Part shown: piece by piece, positions 1 to 6,743 of the stretch
How positions within the stretch are numbered: position 1 is the stretch's first letter
Layout: each line of letters starts with the position of its first letter
Assembly (NCBI GenBank): GCA_025455345.1
Contig: JALOMS010000106.1
Coordinates: forward strand, 1-12,639
DNA: 12,639 nt
Source of the DNA: Thermoflexibacter sp.
GTDB taxonomy: Bacteria; Bacteroidota; Bacteroidia; Cytophagales; Thermoflexibacteraceae
Direction: 5' to 3'
Notes under the pieces: model-generated
What the model was told of the DNA's origin: nothing
Databases searched by the model: none
What the model saw: the letters and a program-made list of their open reading frames with translations, nothing else
Position numbers and translations under genes: made by a program

Positions 1-2
1 TA

Positions 3-71
3 ATTATATTGAAAAATAACCTAAGCCAAGTGCTTGACTTTCAACTTATTGAAAGACTTGCCAAGGAATAA
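3..71 (+). CDS. C-terminal end of an unidentified protein (partial)
   Basis: An open frame enters from the left edge and ends at a TAA at 69-71. The last residues read as ordinary protein (LSQVLDFQLIERLAKE), with an amphipathic, helix-like pattern. Only about 22 residues are visible, so no family can be assigned. It converges on the minus-strand Clp N-domain pair, whose last stop is at 87-89, leaving 15 bases between the two. The frame could be a chance opening, because the piece is short, but its composition is protein-like. Confidence 0.45.
   Translation: MILKNNLSQVLDFQLIERLAKE
27..60. other. Inverted repeat between convergent gene ends
   Basis: CTTTCAA (38-44) pairs with TTGAAAG (49-55) around a CTTA loop. 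The outer arms CAAGT (27-31) and ACTTG (56-60) also pair, with a six-base bulge on the left side. It lies over the last codons of the left-edge gene and just past the stop of the minus-strand Clp N-domain pair. It could act as a terminator or RNA end, but no T-run follows directly on either strand. Confidence 0.25.
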
Positions 72-86
72 CAAATCTTATGCCGC

Positions 87-290
87 TCAGTATTGATATC
101 TGACGGCTAAACTTTCTGGGGCATATTTGATTAGAGCAAGGAGTAGGTGTTCTTCTCTTACTTCTCTCATTCCAAAAGCACGAGCAATAATGAAACTTTG
201 TGCAAAAATTTTAACAAAGGAGGGGATATCGCTTGCCCTTTCCTGATTTGCTTCTTTTCTTCTCTTAAATAGTATTTTAAAATCTTTCAT
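87..290 (-). CDS. Small Clp N-domain-like protein (single repeat)
   Basis: A 67-residue protein. A basic N-terminal stretch (residues 1-20, KRRKEANQER) is followed by one Clp N-terminal (Clp R) repeat at about residues 23-60, including the typical EEHLLLALIKYAP helix. In ClpA, ClpB and ClpC this domain binds substrates and adaptors. Here no AAA+ module follows. A normal Clp N domain has two such repeats, so this one is half-length and may be truncated or may act as a dimer or with its neighbour. Its ATG overlaps the stop of the upstream gene as ATGA (287-290), the usual sign of translational coupling. The function is unknown. A regulatory or adaptor role toward a Clp chaperone is inference only. 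Confidence 0.7.
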   Translation of the reverse strand: MKDFKILFKRRKEANQERASDIPSFVKIFAQSFIIARAFGMREVREEHLLLALIKYAPESLAVRYQY

Positions 291-736
291 ATCATTTTCT
301 TGATAAATTTTTTTGCAGAATCATAATCTAATTTGTCGTTGAGGATATTTGTATGCAGTGTAGCTAAAAACATACAAGAAAGATTTATTTCATTGATTTC
401 TAATATCTTCGCCTCTAAATAACCTACTTTTAATACCTTTTCGTATTCTCTGGAAAGAGAGGCTAAAGACTTGGGAAATATAAAACTCCACCACTTCTTT
501 TGGGCAGTTTGCTGGGACAGAGGGACTTTCTGTTTGGCTATATCTTCCAAGTAGCTTATCCATGTTTCTTTGGGCATCACCGTTTCCATGTATTTTACAG
601 CGGCATCATTAGGAGCAATTTTGAGCAAGGCAAGGATAAAATGCTCACAATGAATAGTTTTATCGCCCAGAGTAATAGCTATTTCTTTGCTTTCTACAAT
701 TGCATTTTTTATTTGTTCTGTAAATTGGAATCTCAT
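287..736 (-). CDS. Stand-alone Clp N-terminal-domain protein
   Basis: A 149-residue protein made of two Clp R-like repeats and nothing else. Repeat 1 is at about residues 4-45 (FTEQIKNAIVESKEIA, then IHCEHFILALLKIAP). Repeat 2 is at about 92-149 (LSREYEKVLKVGYLEA, then SCMFLATLH). The second repeat has lost the usual E-H pair before the leucine-rich helix. The length equals one ClpA/ClpC N domain, with no Walker motifs. It is the first gene of a coupled pair with the 67-residue paralogue, which suggests they work together. Stand-alone N-domain proteins are known (plant ClpT proteins stabilise the Clp protease core), but no specific role can be given to this one. A fused clp gene would need an ATPase downstream, and none is present. 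Confidence 0.75.
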   Translation of the reverse strand: MRFQFTEQIKNAIVESKEIAITLGDKTIHCEHFILALLKIAPNDAAVKYMETVMPKETWISYLEDIAKQKVPLSQQTAQKKWWSFIFPKSLASLSREYEKVLKVGYLEAKILEINEINLSCMFLATLHTNILNDKLDYDSAKKFIKKMI

Positions 737-804
737 AGTCTTAGGTATTCAAATTTTATCAACAAGATAATCATTTATTTTGAGATTTTTGGCATTTTAT
801 AGTA

Positions 805-949
805 AATTTTGGTAAGTTTAAAATTCCTCATTTCCCTTGCTCAATACCCTTTCCGTGATGTAAGAAGCGTATTTGTTTGCATAAAGGGTGCTGATGTCCA
901 CGTCTTAAAAGAGGGTAGGCGAAAGACTACTAATAAAATCCTTCATTGA
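805..949. other. Spacer element with hairpin potential and protein-like reading on both strands
   Basis: This stretch lies between the Uma2 and Clp N-domain genes. ACCCTTT (846-852) pairs with AAAGGGT (883-889), and just inside ATGTAA (858-863) pairs with TTGCAT (877-882), with one G-T pair. TACCC (845-849) can instead pair with GGGTA (913-917), and GTCTT (902-906) with AAGAC (923-927). On the minus strand 904-818 reads as a protein-like end (DVDISTLYANKYASY, then ERVLSKGNEEF and TAA) but has a stop just before it. On the plus strand the same bases read openly (AQYPFRDVRSVFVCIKG) to a TGA at 947-949. Neither reading has a good start codon. It may be a gene remnant, a dispersed repeat or a structured RNA. 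Confidence 0.3.
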
Positions 950-1017
950 ACATTTGTTGAAAACCTATCACCTGAAAATTTTAATCTAACTGCTTAATAA
1001 TTAAAGAAATATAGAAA

Positions 1018-1635
1018 TTAAGCCTCTTCAAAAACTACTTTCTCGTAGATTTCTTCAAGTAAAATTTCGCAGTTGCCAATTTGGAGTTGGGTATCACTTT
1101 CGGTATATTCGGTAGAGAGCCATGATTTTTCACTCACACGCTCATGTATTTCTACGTATTTTTGTTTTTGGGAAATCAAAATGTATTGCTTTAAGCCTTT
1201 TATTTTCTTGTAACAAGTCATTTTACTGCCTCTGTCTTCATTTTCAGTGGAATCAGAAAGCACTTCTATCACCACCGCAGGGTTGGTTTCTGCGTCCATA
1301 TTTTTGCTGTAAGTAAACTTCTCAGATTCGCAAACTATCACAATATCAGGGTAAAATACTTTGCCACACTCCTCCACATATACCATGCGACTGCTCGTCA
1401 TTACCTTACAGTTGCCTTTGCGGAGGCAGATAAAGAGTAACCCCATGAGATTGCTTACGATTGTATTATGCCGCTCGCTTGCATAGCCCATTGCTACGAT
1501 TTCTCCATTGTGATATTCGTGCTTTTCTTCTGCAAAATACTCATAATCAAAATATTCCGCCAATGAGTATTTCTTTGGATTTGCATTTTCATCTACAAAA
1601 GAAGTATTACTTTCTATGCCTTCTATATATTCCAT
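1018..1635 (-). CDS. Uma2 (DUF820) family PD-(D/E)XK nuclease-like protein
   Basis: A 205-residue protein of the Uma2/DUF820 family, which has a restriction-endonuclease fold and is usually about 190 residues long. Visible family marks are the N-terminal EEKHEYHNGEI (36-46), the metal-ligand-type YPDIVI (D97), the IEVLSDST strand (E124) and the following DRGSKMTCYKKI helix, ending in QYILI (150-154). All expected active-site acids are present, so it may be an active nuclease, but the biological role of the family is not established. The ATG at 1635 is preferred. A TTG at 1659 would add eight residues (MLFQKSIL) not needed by the family. It stands alone on its strand with no toxin, antitoxin or transposase partner next to it. 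Confidence 0.85.
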   Translation of the reverse strand: MEYIEGIESNTSFVDENANPKKYSLAEYFDYEYFAEEKHEYHNGEIVAMGYASERHNTIVSNLMGLLFICLRKGNCKVMTSSRMVYVEECGKVFYPDIVIVCESEKFTYSKNMDAETNPAVVIEVLSDSTENEDRGSKMTCYKKIKGLKQYILISQKQKYVEIHERVSEKSWLSTEYTESDTQLQIGNCEILLEEIYEKVVFEEA

Positions 1636-2050
1636 AAGGATTGATTTTTGAAATAGCAAGTTACACTTTTTTCTTGGAATTTTTGGGTACTATGATATTT
1701 TTTGTGCTAAAAACAAGGAAAAATCAGGAGACTTAAAGACAAAAATAGATAAAATACTTTACCATATCTATTTTAAAAGATGAGAATTAAGCATTGAAAA
1801 AATACCTAAGTAATTCAATTTTCCCAAGCGTTCTTTGAAGTTAATTGCTTATATTTGTATATTCACGTCAGAAATAGGTCTTATGACATAGATAAAATAT
1901 ACATCAAAGTGCCGTCCAGTCGCAGAAAAGAAAGAAAAGTTAGAAGTATTAAAGAAAGTTGGAAGAAGTATGGGCAGAATAAAATAATGCGTTTTTTGAT
2001 GTAATCTTAATTATCTTAGCAATCCACAAAACTCAAAAATATATATAAAT
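1636..2050. other. 415-base region without a convincing gene
   Basis: This divergent spacer lies between the Uma2 gene and the esterase gene. It holds a TAtaTTTG box (1850-1857, plus strand) and a TAttTTTG box (1747-1740, minus strand), but neither has a TTTG at the expected -33 spacing. A purine-rich run at about 1922-1978 contains the near-duplicate pieces AAAGTTAGAAGTAT and AAAGTTGGAAGAAGTAT. Short open frames there (for example VAEKKEKLEVLKKVGRSM ending at 1987) have no start codon, and I do not call them genes. Confidence 0.5.
1850..1857 (+). promoter_or_regulatory. Possible -7 promoter element (TAtaTTTG)
   Basis: An exact match to the Bacteroidota -7 consensus TAnnTTTG, upstream of the secreted esterase gene. 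The only nearby TTTG (1834-1837) is 12 bases upstream, too close for the usual spacing of about 19. A transcript from here would have a leader of roughly 185 bases. This is a weak call. Confidence 0.2.
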
Positions 2051-3781
2051 ATGAAAAAAACAATTTACAAACTATTAATTATAAGCATTTTAGGAATCTT
2101 AAGTAGCTTTCCTGCCTTTGCCCAAGTTGCTATTGAGGTTACTTTTCCCGAAGACCGAAGTAAAACTGCCTTAGATGGGCGTTTGTTACTTTTTATTGCG
2201 ACTAACAACCAATCAGAGCCGCGTTTTCAGGTAGCAGATGAGGTAAAAACGGCTCAGGTATTTGGGGTAGATGCGGAAAATTGGAAGCCTAACCAAGCCA
2301 TGAAAGTAGATGCTACTGCCTTTGGCTATCCAATCCGAAGTTTGAGCAATCTTCCTCAAGGAAAATATTATGTACAAGCTCTTTTGCACAAGTATGAAAC
2401 TTTCAAACGTTCAGATGGGCATACCGTCAAACTTCCAATGGATAGAGGCGAAGGACAAAATTTTCGTACTGCTCCTGGGAATATTTACAGCGAGGTGATG
2501 GAGGTAGAAATCAATCCTACCTCTACAAAGGTTATCAAACTTTCGCTTACTAAAGAAAATCCACCAATTACACCTCCCAAAGACACCAAATACATTAAGC
2601 ATATTAGGATTAAAAGCGAAAAATTGTCTAAATTTTGGGGGCGAGATATGTATTTGGGGGCGAATATTTTATTACCTCATGGATTTGAGGAGCATCCAGA
2701 GGCGCGTTATCCGCTTATGATTTATCACGGACACTTTCCCGCAGACTTTGGTGGTTTCAGAGAAACTCCTCCAGACCCAAATATGAAAGCAGATGATTAC
2801 AGCGAGCGATTTAAGATTTATGGATATGGCAAAATAGCACAAGAAGAAGCCTATAATTTTTATAAAATGTGGACAAGCAAAGATTTTCCGCGTTTTATTG
2901 TCATTGAAATCCAGCATGCTAATCCTTTTTATGATGATTCTTATGCGGTAAATTCGGCGAATGTGGGTCCTTATGGAGATGCGATTACTTACGAACTTAT
3001 CCCCCATATCGAGAAACAATTCAGGGGAATAGGACAAGGCTGGGCGCGCTTTACTTATGGTGGCTCCACAGGTGGTTGGGAGGCATTGGCAGTACAAGTT
3101 TTCTATCCAGATGAGTACAATGGCTGTTTTGCGGCTTGTCCTGACCCCATAGATTTCCGAGCTTACACAGTAGTCGATATTTACAAAGATAAAAATGCTT
3201 ATTACCAAGAAGGTTCTTTCAAAAAAGTACCTCGTCCTGGCAAGCGTGATTATTTGGGGCATGTTGCTTGTACCTTAGAAGATATGAATATGAGGGAATT
3301 AGCTCTGGGAACTAAATCTCGTTCTGGAGACCAATGGGACATTTGGCAGGCAGTATATTCGCCTATGGGGGCAGATGGTTATCCTAAACCTATTTGGGAC
3401 AAACTCACTGGAGAAATAGATAAGAATGTGGCAGAGTATTGGCGAGAAAATTATGATTTGGGCTATATTCTAAAAAGAGATTGGGACAAAATAGGGAAAA
3501 AGTTAGAGGGGAAGATACACATTTATTGTGGTGATATGGATAATTATTACTTAAACAATGCGGTTTATTTGGTGGAAGATTTCCTCAAATCTACCAAAAA
3601 TCCTTTCTATGGTGGCGAAGTAACGTATGGGGATAGAGCAGAACACTGCTGGAATGGAGACCCTAATCTTCCTAACTATATTACGCGCTTGCGCTACAAT
3701 TTCATGTATGTCCCTAAAATTTTGGACAGAATCCAAAAAAGCGCGCCTGCTGGAGCAGATTTGAAAAGTTGGAGATATTAA
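2051..3781 (+). CDS. Secreted esterase-like alpha/beta hydrolase
   Basis: A 576-residue exported protein. Residues 1-24 form a signal peptide (KKTIYK, then a hydrophobic core, cleavage likely after AFA). Residues 25-170 look like a beta-sandwich extension, and from about 180 a putative-esterase (esterase D-like) alpha/beta hydrolase fold follows. The nucleophile motif is GGSTGGW with Ser339. The likely acid is in GDMDN (D495 or D497) and the likely base is His532 in EHCWNGD. The region around YPLMIYHGHFP gives the oxyanion-side strand. The expected reaction is hydrolysis of an ester in the periplasm or outside the cell, with unknown substrate. The ATG at 2051 is fixed by the signal peptide. 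alkB follows 187 bases downstream on the same strand, so co-transcription is possible but not shown. Confidence 0.8.
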   Translation: MKKTIYKLLIISILGILSSFPAFAQVAIEVTFPEDRSKTALDGRLLLFIATNNQSEPRFQVADEVKTAQVFGVDAENWKPNQAMKVDATAFGYPIRSLSNLPQGKYYVQALLHKYETFKRSDGHTVKLPMDRGEGQNFRTAPGNIYSEVMEVEINPTSTKVIKLSLTKENPPITPPKDTKYIKHIRIKSEKLSKFWGRDMYLGANILLPHGFEEHPEARYPLMIYHGHFPADFGGFRETPPDPNMKADDYSERFKIYGYGKIAQEEAYNFYKMWTSKDFPRFIVIEIQHANPFYDDSYAVNSANVGPYGDAITYELIPHIEKQFRGIGQGWARFTYGGSTGGWEALAVQVFYPDEYNGCFAACPDPIDFRAYTVVDIYKDKNAYYQEGSFKKVPRPGKRDYLGHVACTLEDMNMRELALGTKSRSGDQWDIWQAVYSPMGADGYPKPIWDKLTGEIDKNVAEYWRENYDLGYILKRDWDKIGKKLEGKIHIYCGDMDNYYLNNAVYLVEDFLKSTKNPFYGGEVTYGDRAEHCWNGDPNLPNYITRLRYNFMYVPKILDRIQKSAPAGADLKSWRY

Positions 3782-3932
3782 GACGGTAGATTAAGTATGC
3801 TATCCAAATTCAGTCGTTTAGAACGTTAAAAATGTGTGAATTAAGTAGGCTTTATTAGTTATTTTATACTATTTAAAACACAAAATTTTATATAATGTGC
3901 TAATTGTAAGCGTTTTATATTTATAATTTTAT

Positions 3933-3960
3933 AACTCATAACTTACAACTCATAACTCAT
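3933..3960 (+). repeat. Heptamer tandem repeat (AACTCAT) before alkB
   Basis: Four head-to-tail seven-base units, AACTCAT, AACTTAC, AACTCAT and AACTCAT, are followed by AATTACTCATG. The last partial unit supplies the start codon of alkB at 3969. The array fills the place of the ribosome-binding region. Changes in copy number would not shift the reading frame but could change leader length and translation. Confidence 0.75.
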
Positions 3961-3968
3961 AATTACTC

Positions 3969-5057
3969 ATGTCTATTTATAAGAAAATTGGATTTTTTAG
4001 TGCATTTATTATCCCTTCTTTGGTGATTGGGGGGTATTACATGGGAGGCATCTGGAATTTCATTACTGTTATCTTTGTTTTTGTGTGTATCCCCATCATT
4101 GATGCGTTAGTAGGTAAAGATGGTGAAAATGTAGAAGATAATGTTTTACCTATTATAGCGGAAGAATTTTACTACCGATTTGTTTTATATATCTGGGTCT
4201 ATATGCAGTTTGCTTTTTTGATTTGGGGGTGTAGTATAATAGCCAACCAAAATATGACAATCTTAGAATATGTTGGCTTTATGATGGGCTTCCCTTTGGT
4301 AACGGGTGGTGTTGGGATTACGGTAGCCCATGAATTGGGGCATAAAAAATCTACCTTGGAGCGATTCTATGCCAAATCGCTTTTGATGACTACCTGCTAT
4401 ATGCACTTCTATATAGAACACAATCGCGGACATCACGTACACGTAGGCACGCCCAAAGACCCCGCTACAAGCCGCAAAGGAGAACATTTTTATTCTTTTT
4501 GGATAAGAACAGTCCGAGATAGTTACTTGAGTGCGTGGCGATTGGAATTTGAACGTATGCAAAAAAAAGGGCTTGCCAAATTTAGTTTGCAAAATGACAT
4601 GATTTGGTTTACATTAGCTCCTATGTTACTTTGTACTTTACTAACCATGATTTTCAGCTTTTACAAAGGGCAGGTAATTTGGGATATTCCTCTGTTTTTC
4701 TTTATACAAAGCATACTTGGTTTTTCTTTGTTAGAAGCAGTGAATTACATAGAGCATTATGGCATTTTGAGAAAAGAGATTGCGCCTAATAAGTATGAGA
4801 AAGTGAATACTTTACACTCATGGAATGCCAATCAATTGATTAGTAACTTTTTCCTTTTCCAACTTCAAAGACACTCCGACCATCATGCCTTTGCACATAA
4901 GCGATACCAAGTACTCAAGCACATAGAGGAAAGCCCACAACTTCCTGCAGGTTATCCTTCTATGATACTGATGGCATTGGTGCCGCCTTTGTGGTTTAAG
5001 GTCATGGACAGAAAATTGGAAGATTGGGAAAAGGCAAGGCAAATAGCAATGGTTTAA
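3969..5057 (+). CDS. alkB: Alkane 1-monooxygenase (AlkB-type diiron hydroxylase)
   Basis: A 362-residue integral-membrane hydroxylase that inserts oxygen from O2 at the terminal carbon of alkanes, taking electrons from rubredoxin and rubredoxin reductase. All four family signatures are present: HELGH (121-125), HNRGHH (151-156), NYIEHYG (259-265) and LQRHSDHH (299-306). These supply the histidines of the diiron centre. About six hydrophobic helices are visible (near 9-23, 30-46, 70-92, 98-120, 213-232 and 240-258). The length is in the normal range, a little under Pseudomonas AlkB. No rubredoxin or reductase gene is in the window, so partners must lie elsewhere. The LQRHSDHH and HYG signatures favour a true alkane hydroxylase over fatty-acid desaturases or xylene monooxygenase, but the substrate is not proven. 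The neighbouring kinase-like gene converges on it, five bases from its stop. Confidence 0.88.
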   Translation: MSIYKKIGFFSAFIIPSLVIGGYYMGGIWNFITVIFVFVCIPIIDALVGKDGENVEDNVLPIIAEEFYYRFVLYIWVYMQFAFLIWGCSIIANQNMTILEYVGFMMGFPLVTGGVGITVAHELGHKKSTLERFYAKSLLMTTCYMHFYIEHNRGHHVHVGTPKDPATSRKGEHFYSFWIRTVRDSYLSAWRLEFERMQKKGLAKFSLQNDMIWFTLAPMLLCTLLTMIFSFYKGQVIWDIPLFFFIQSILGFSLLEAVNYIEHYGILRKEIAPNKYEKVNTLHSWNANQLISNFFLFQLQRHSDHHAFAHKRYQVLKHIEESPQLPAGYPSMILMALVPPLWFKVMDRKLEDWEKARQIAMV

Positions 5058-5062
5058 TCTAT

Positions 5063-6079
5063 TTATCGGAATAACTGCTTTAGGCTTTCTTTGAGAATAT
5101 CACCCATGCTATTAGCGCGCAAAAATTTGACATTGTTATAGTGTTGGGCTAATTCCTCTCGCAGATTGATAACATTATTGGTGGGTGCAATTTCATCAGG
5201 CATCATTGCACCCATAATATCTCTAAGCAGGTAGCGCGAAGCTCTTAAGCGATTGGCTATCAATGATCTTTCTTCTAATTGATACTGCCTTACGCTTTCG
5301 TATGTAAGGACTTCGAAACCTATTTTGAGCAGGGGGTTGTTTTGTTTAAAATATTGAGGAAGATATACATTTTTCCTTCCTTCATAAGACTGTTGGTCAA
5401 AGTCTATTGCTCGAATGCGATAGTGCATTTCCTCAAAATCTGGAGTAATATCTACCACAAAATTGCTGGAGTGCATATCGCCAAGCAATCTCACAAAACA
5501 TCTTTCATTGAATTTGATAAACTCTTTTGCCAATCTAATCTTATTTACTTCTTCGAGGAGATTGTATTTGATGAATTGGTCTCCCGGAATACCTATGATG
5601 TGTTCTTCTATCAATGTGTCTTTATGTACTAAGTATCTTACTCTGTTAGGAGACATAATATCTTCTATCTCAAGACCATACACGCGCGAAGCGTCAGCAA
5701 TCTTTACATAAAAATAGTCAAAATTATCATTAATCTTATTGACAATTCTTACCCTGAATGGGCGAGTGTTCCCATAAGTGCAAATATCTATTCTATCTAC
5801 CATGAGATGGTCTATGACGGACATATTCCCATCAATTTTGAGCAGGGCATAGATTTTTTTCAAACTCCCAAAAATGTATTCTTGGTCGCTTTGTGAATAA
5901 TATACACTCAACCAAAGTGTATCATCTCCATATCTATCATACAGCGTGGTAGCACCTATGTATCTACACAAATCTTGGTATTGTAAAGGTATAGCGATTT
6001 CCTTGCTGTATTTGTGTAGAAAACGGCGTAACTTTTCGCTAATGCGATAAGGAACTTTTTTCTTACTGATAAGTGCCAC
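5063..6079 (-). CDS. Uncharacterised protein with kinase-like (APH/HipA-type) catalytic loop
   Basis: A 338-residue soluble protein with no signal peptide or membrane helix. I do not recognise a named family. The middle and C-terminal parts look like a protein-kinase/aminoglycoside-phosphotransferase fold. LGDMHSSNF (199-207) matches the catalytic loop pattern GDxHxxN, with D201 as base and N206 as metal ligand. IDFDQQSY (225-232) follows in the place of the DFG/IDF-D metal motif (D226). Upstream, YVKIAD (124-129, K126) may be the ATP-binding lysine strand. I see no clear glycine-rich loop. The substrate is unknown and could be a small molecule or a protein. The gene lies 27 bases after the DUF2911 gene on the same strand, probably as one operon, and ends five bases from convergent alkB. 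The kinase assignment is inferred from motifs only. Confidence 0.6.
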   Translation of the reverse strand: MALISKKKVPYRISEKLRRFLHKYSKEIAIPLQYQDLCRYIGATTLYDRYGDDTLWLSVYYSQSDQEYIFGSLKKIYALLKIDGNMSVIDHLMVDRIDICTYGNTRPFRVRIVNKINDNFDYFYVKIADASRVYGLEIEDIMSPNRVRYLVHKDTLIEEHIIGIPGDQFIKYNLLEEVNKIRLAKEFIKFNERCFVRLLGDMHSSNFVVDITPDFEEMHYRIRAIDFDQQSYEGRKNVYLPQYFKQNNPLLKIGFEVLTYESVRQYQLEERSLIANRLRASRYLLRDIMGAMMPDEIAPTNNVINLREELAQHYNNVKFLRANSMGDILKESLKQLFR

Positions 6080-6106
6080 GTAGTAAAAAATTATTTTTTA
6101 AAAAGC

Positions 6107-6631
6107 CTATCTAATTGGTACAATTACTTTAGTTTTATCCCATTCCAGACTCATATCTGCTCCGCTTTCGGCTTCTTGAAAAGAGATAGTAAATTTTTCT
6201 AAAACGTCTGTACGCGGTACGACGGGTACATCTACTCGCAATACATCATTTTCTTTTTTGTAGTTAAATGCGCCCCACATACCCAATTCATTGTTAAAAA
6301 TAATCGTCCATTTGTCTTGGTTAGGAATAGAAAACAAAGCATATCTTCCTGCTTTCAAAGCACTTCCTGCGATGGTTACATCTTTGCTAAATTCTATTTC
6401 TGTAGCCTCATTTGCTCCTGTGCGCCATACTTCGCCATAAGGCTCTAATCCACCAAAAATTTCACGTCCTTTTTTAGAAGGTTGGCAATAATCCACATGC
6501 ACCTTCAGACCATTCTTATCAAAATCAGCATCAACTTCTGGGCTATGTGATTTGGTATATAAACGGAATCCATAGCCACCAGCCAATACTATTACAATAA
6601 TACTTGTGATAATAATGAGAATTTTTTTCAT
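6107..6631 (-). CDS. Membrane-anchored DUF2911 protein
   Basis: A 174-residue protein. Residues 4-24 form a single hydrophobic N-terminal helix (a membrane anchor or uncleaved signal), so the rest should lie in the periplasm. Residues 35-172 are a DUF2911 domain, recognisable by VHVDYCQPSKKGREIFGGL (44-62), PYGEVWRTGANEATEIEF (64-81), LKAGRYALFSIP (92-103) and WTIIFNN (108-114). The family is common in Bacteroidota, is small and beta-rich, and has no known activity. The length is typical of anchored members. It is the first gene of a likely two-gene operon with the kinase-like gene and is divergent from the SpoIIE phosphatase gene. The ATG at 6631 is fixed by the anchor sequence. Confidence 0.85.
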   Translation of the reverse strand: MKKILIIITSIIVIVLAGGYGFRLYTKSHSPEVDADFDKNGLKVHVDYCQPSKKGREIFGGLEPYGEVWRTGANEATEIEFSKDVTIAGSALKAGRYALFSIPNQDKWTIIFNNELGMWGAFNYKKENDVLRVDVPVVPRTDVLEKFTISFQEAESGADMSLEWDKTKVIVPIR

Positions 6632-6706
6632 AAATTTTGTTATTTAGTAAATTGAATTATAAAGATATAATTAATTTTAGAATTGATTCTGAAATTACCC
6701 TCAATA

Positions 6707-6737
6707 CAAATGTAATCTTTTCTGCTTCTTTTTGAAA
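6707..6737 (-). promoter_or_regulatory. Candidate promoter for the DUF2911/kinase-like operon
   Basis: On the minus strand TTTC (6737-6734), 19 bases, then TAcaTTTG (6714-6707) gives a perfect -7 box and a -33 box with one mismatch against the Bacteroidota consensus. The transcript start would be near 6700, about 70 bases before the DUF2911 ATG. The site reaches up to, and its -33 side overlaps, the alternative TTG start region of the divergent phosphatase gene. Confidence 0.4.
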
Positions 6738-6743
6738 AAAACT

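Noticed and set aside
500..802. 100-codon plus-strand open frame
   Set aside because: It lies opposite the Clp N-domain gene and reads as a low-quality mirror of it, with no recognisable domain.
1018..1635. Uma2 gene as a sign of a mobile element or defence island
   Set aside because: No transposase, terminal repeats, toxin-antitoxin or restriction genes lie nearby; Uma2 genes are often scattered singly in such genomes.
1921..1987. Short lysine-rich peptide frame (VAEKKEKLEVLKK) as a small gene
   Set aside because: No start codon in frame nearby; likely a result of the purine-rich run.
2672..3262. 196-codon minus-strand open frame inside the esterase gene
   Set aside because: It is antisense to a well-supported hydrolase and shows no family features; its length follows from the composition of the real gene.
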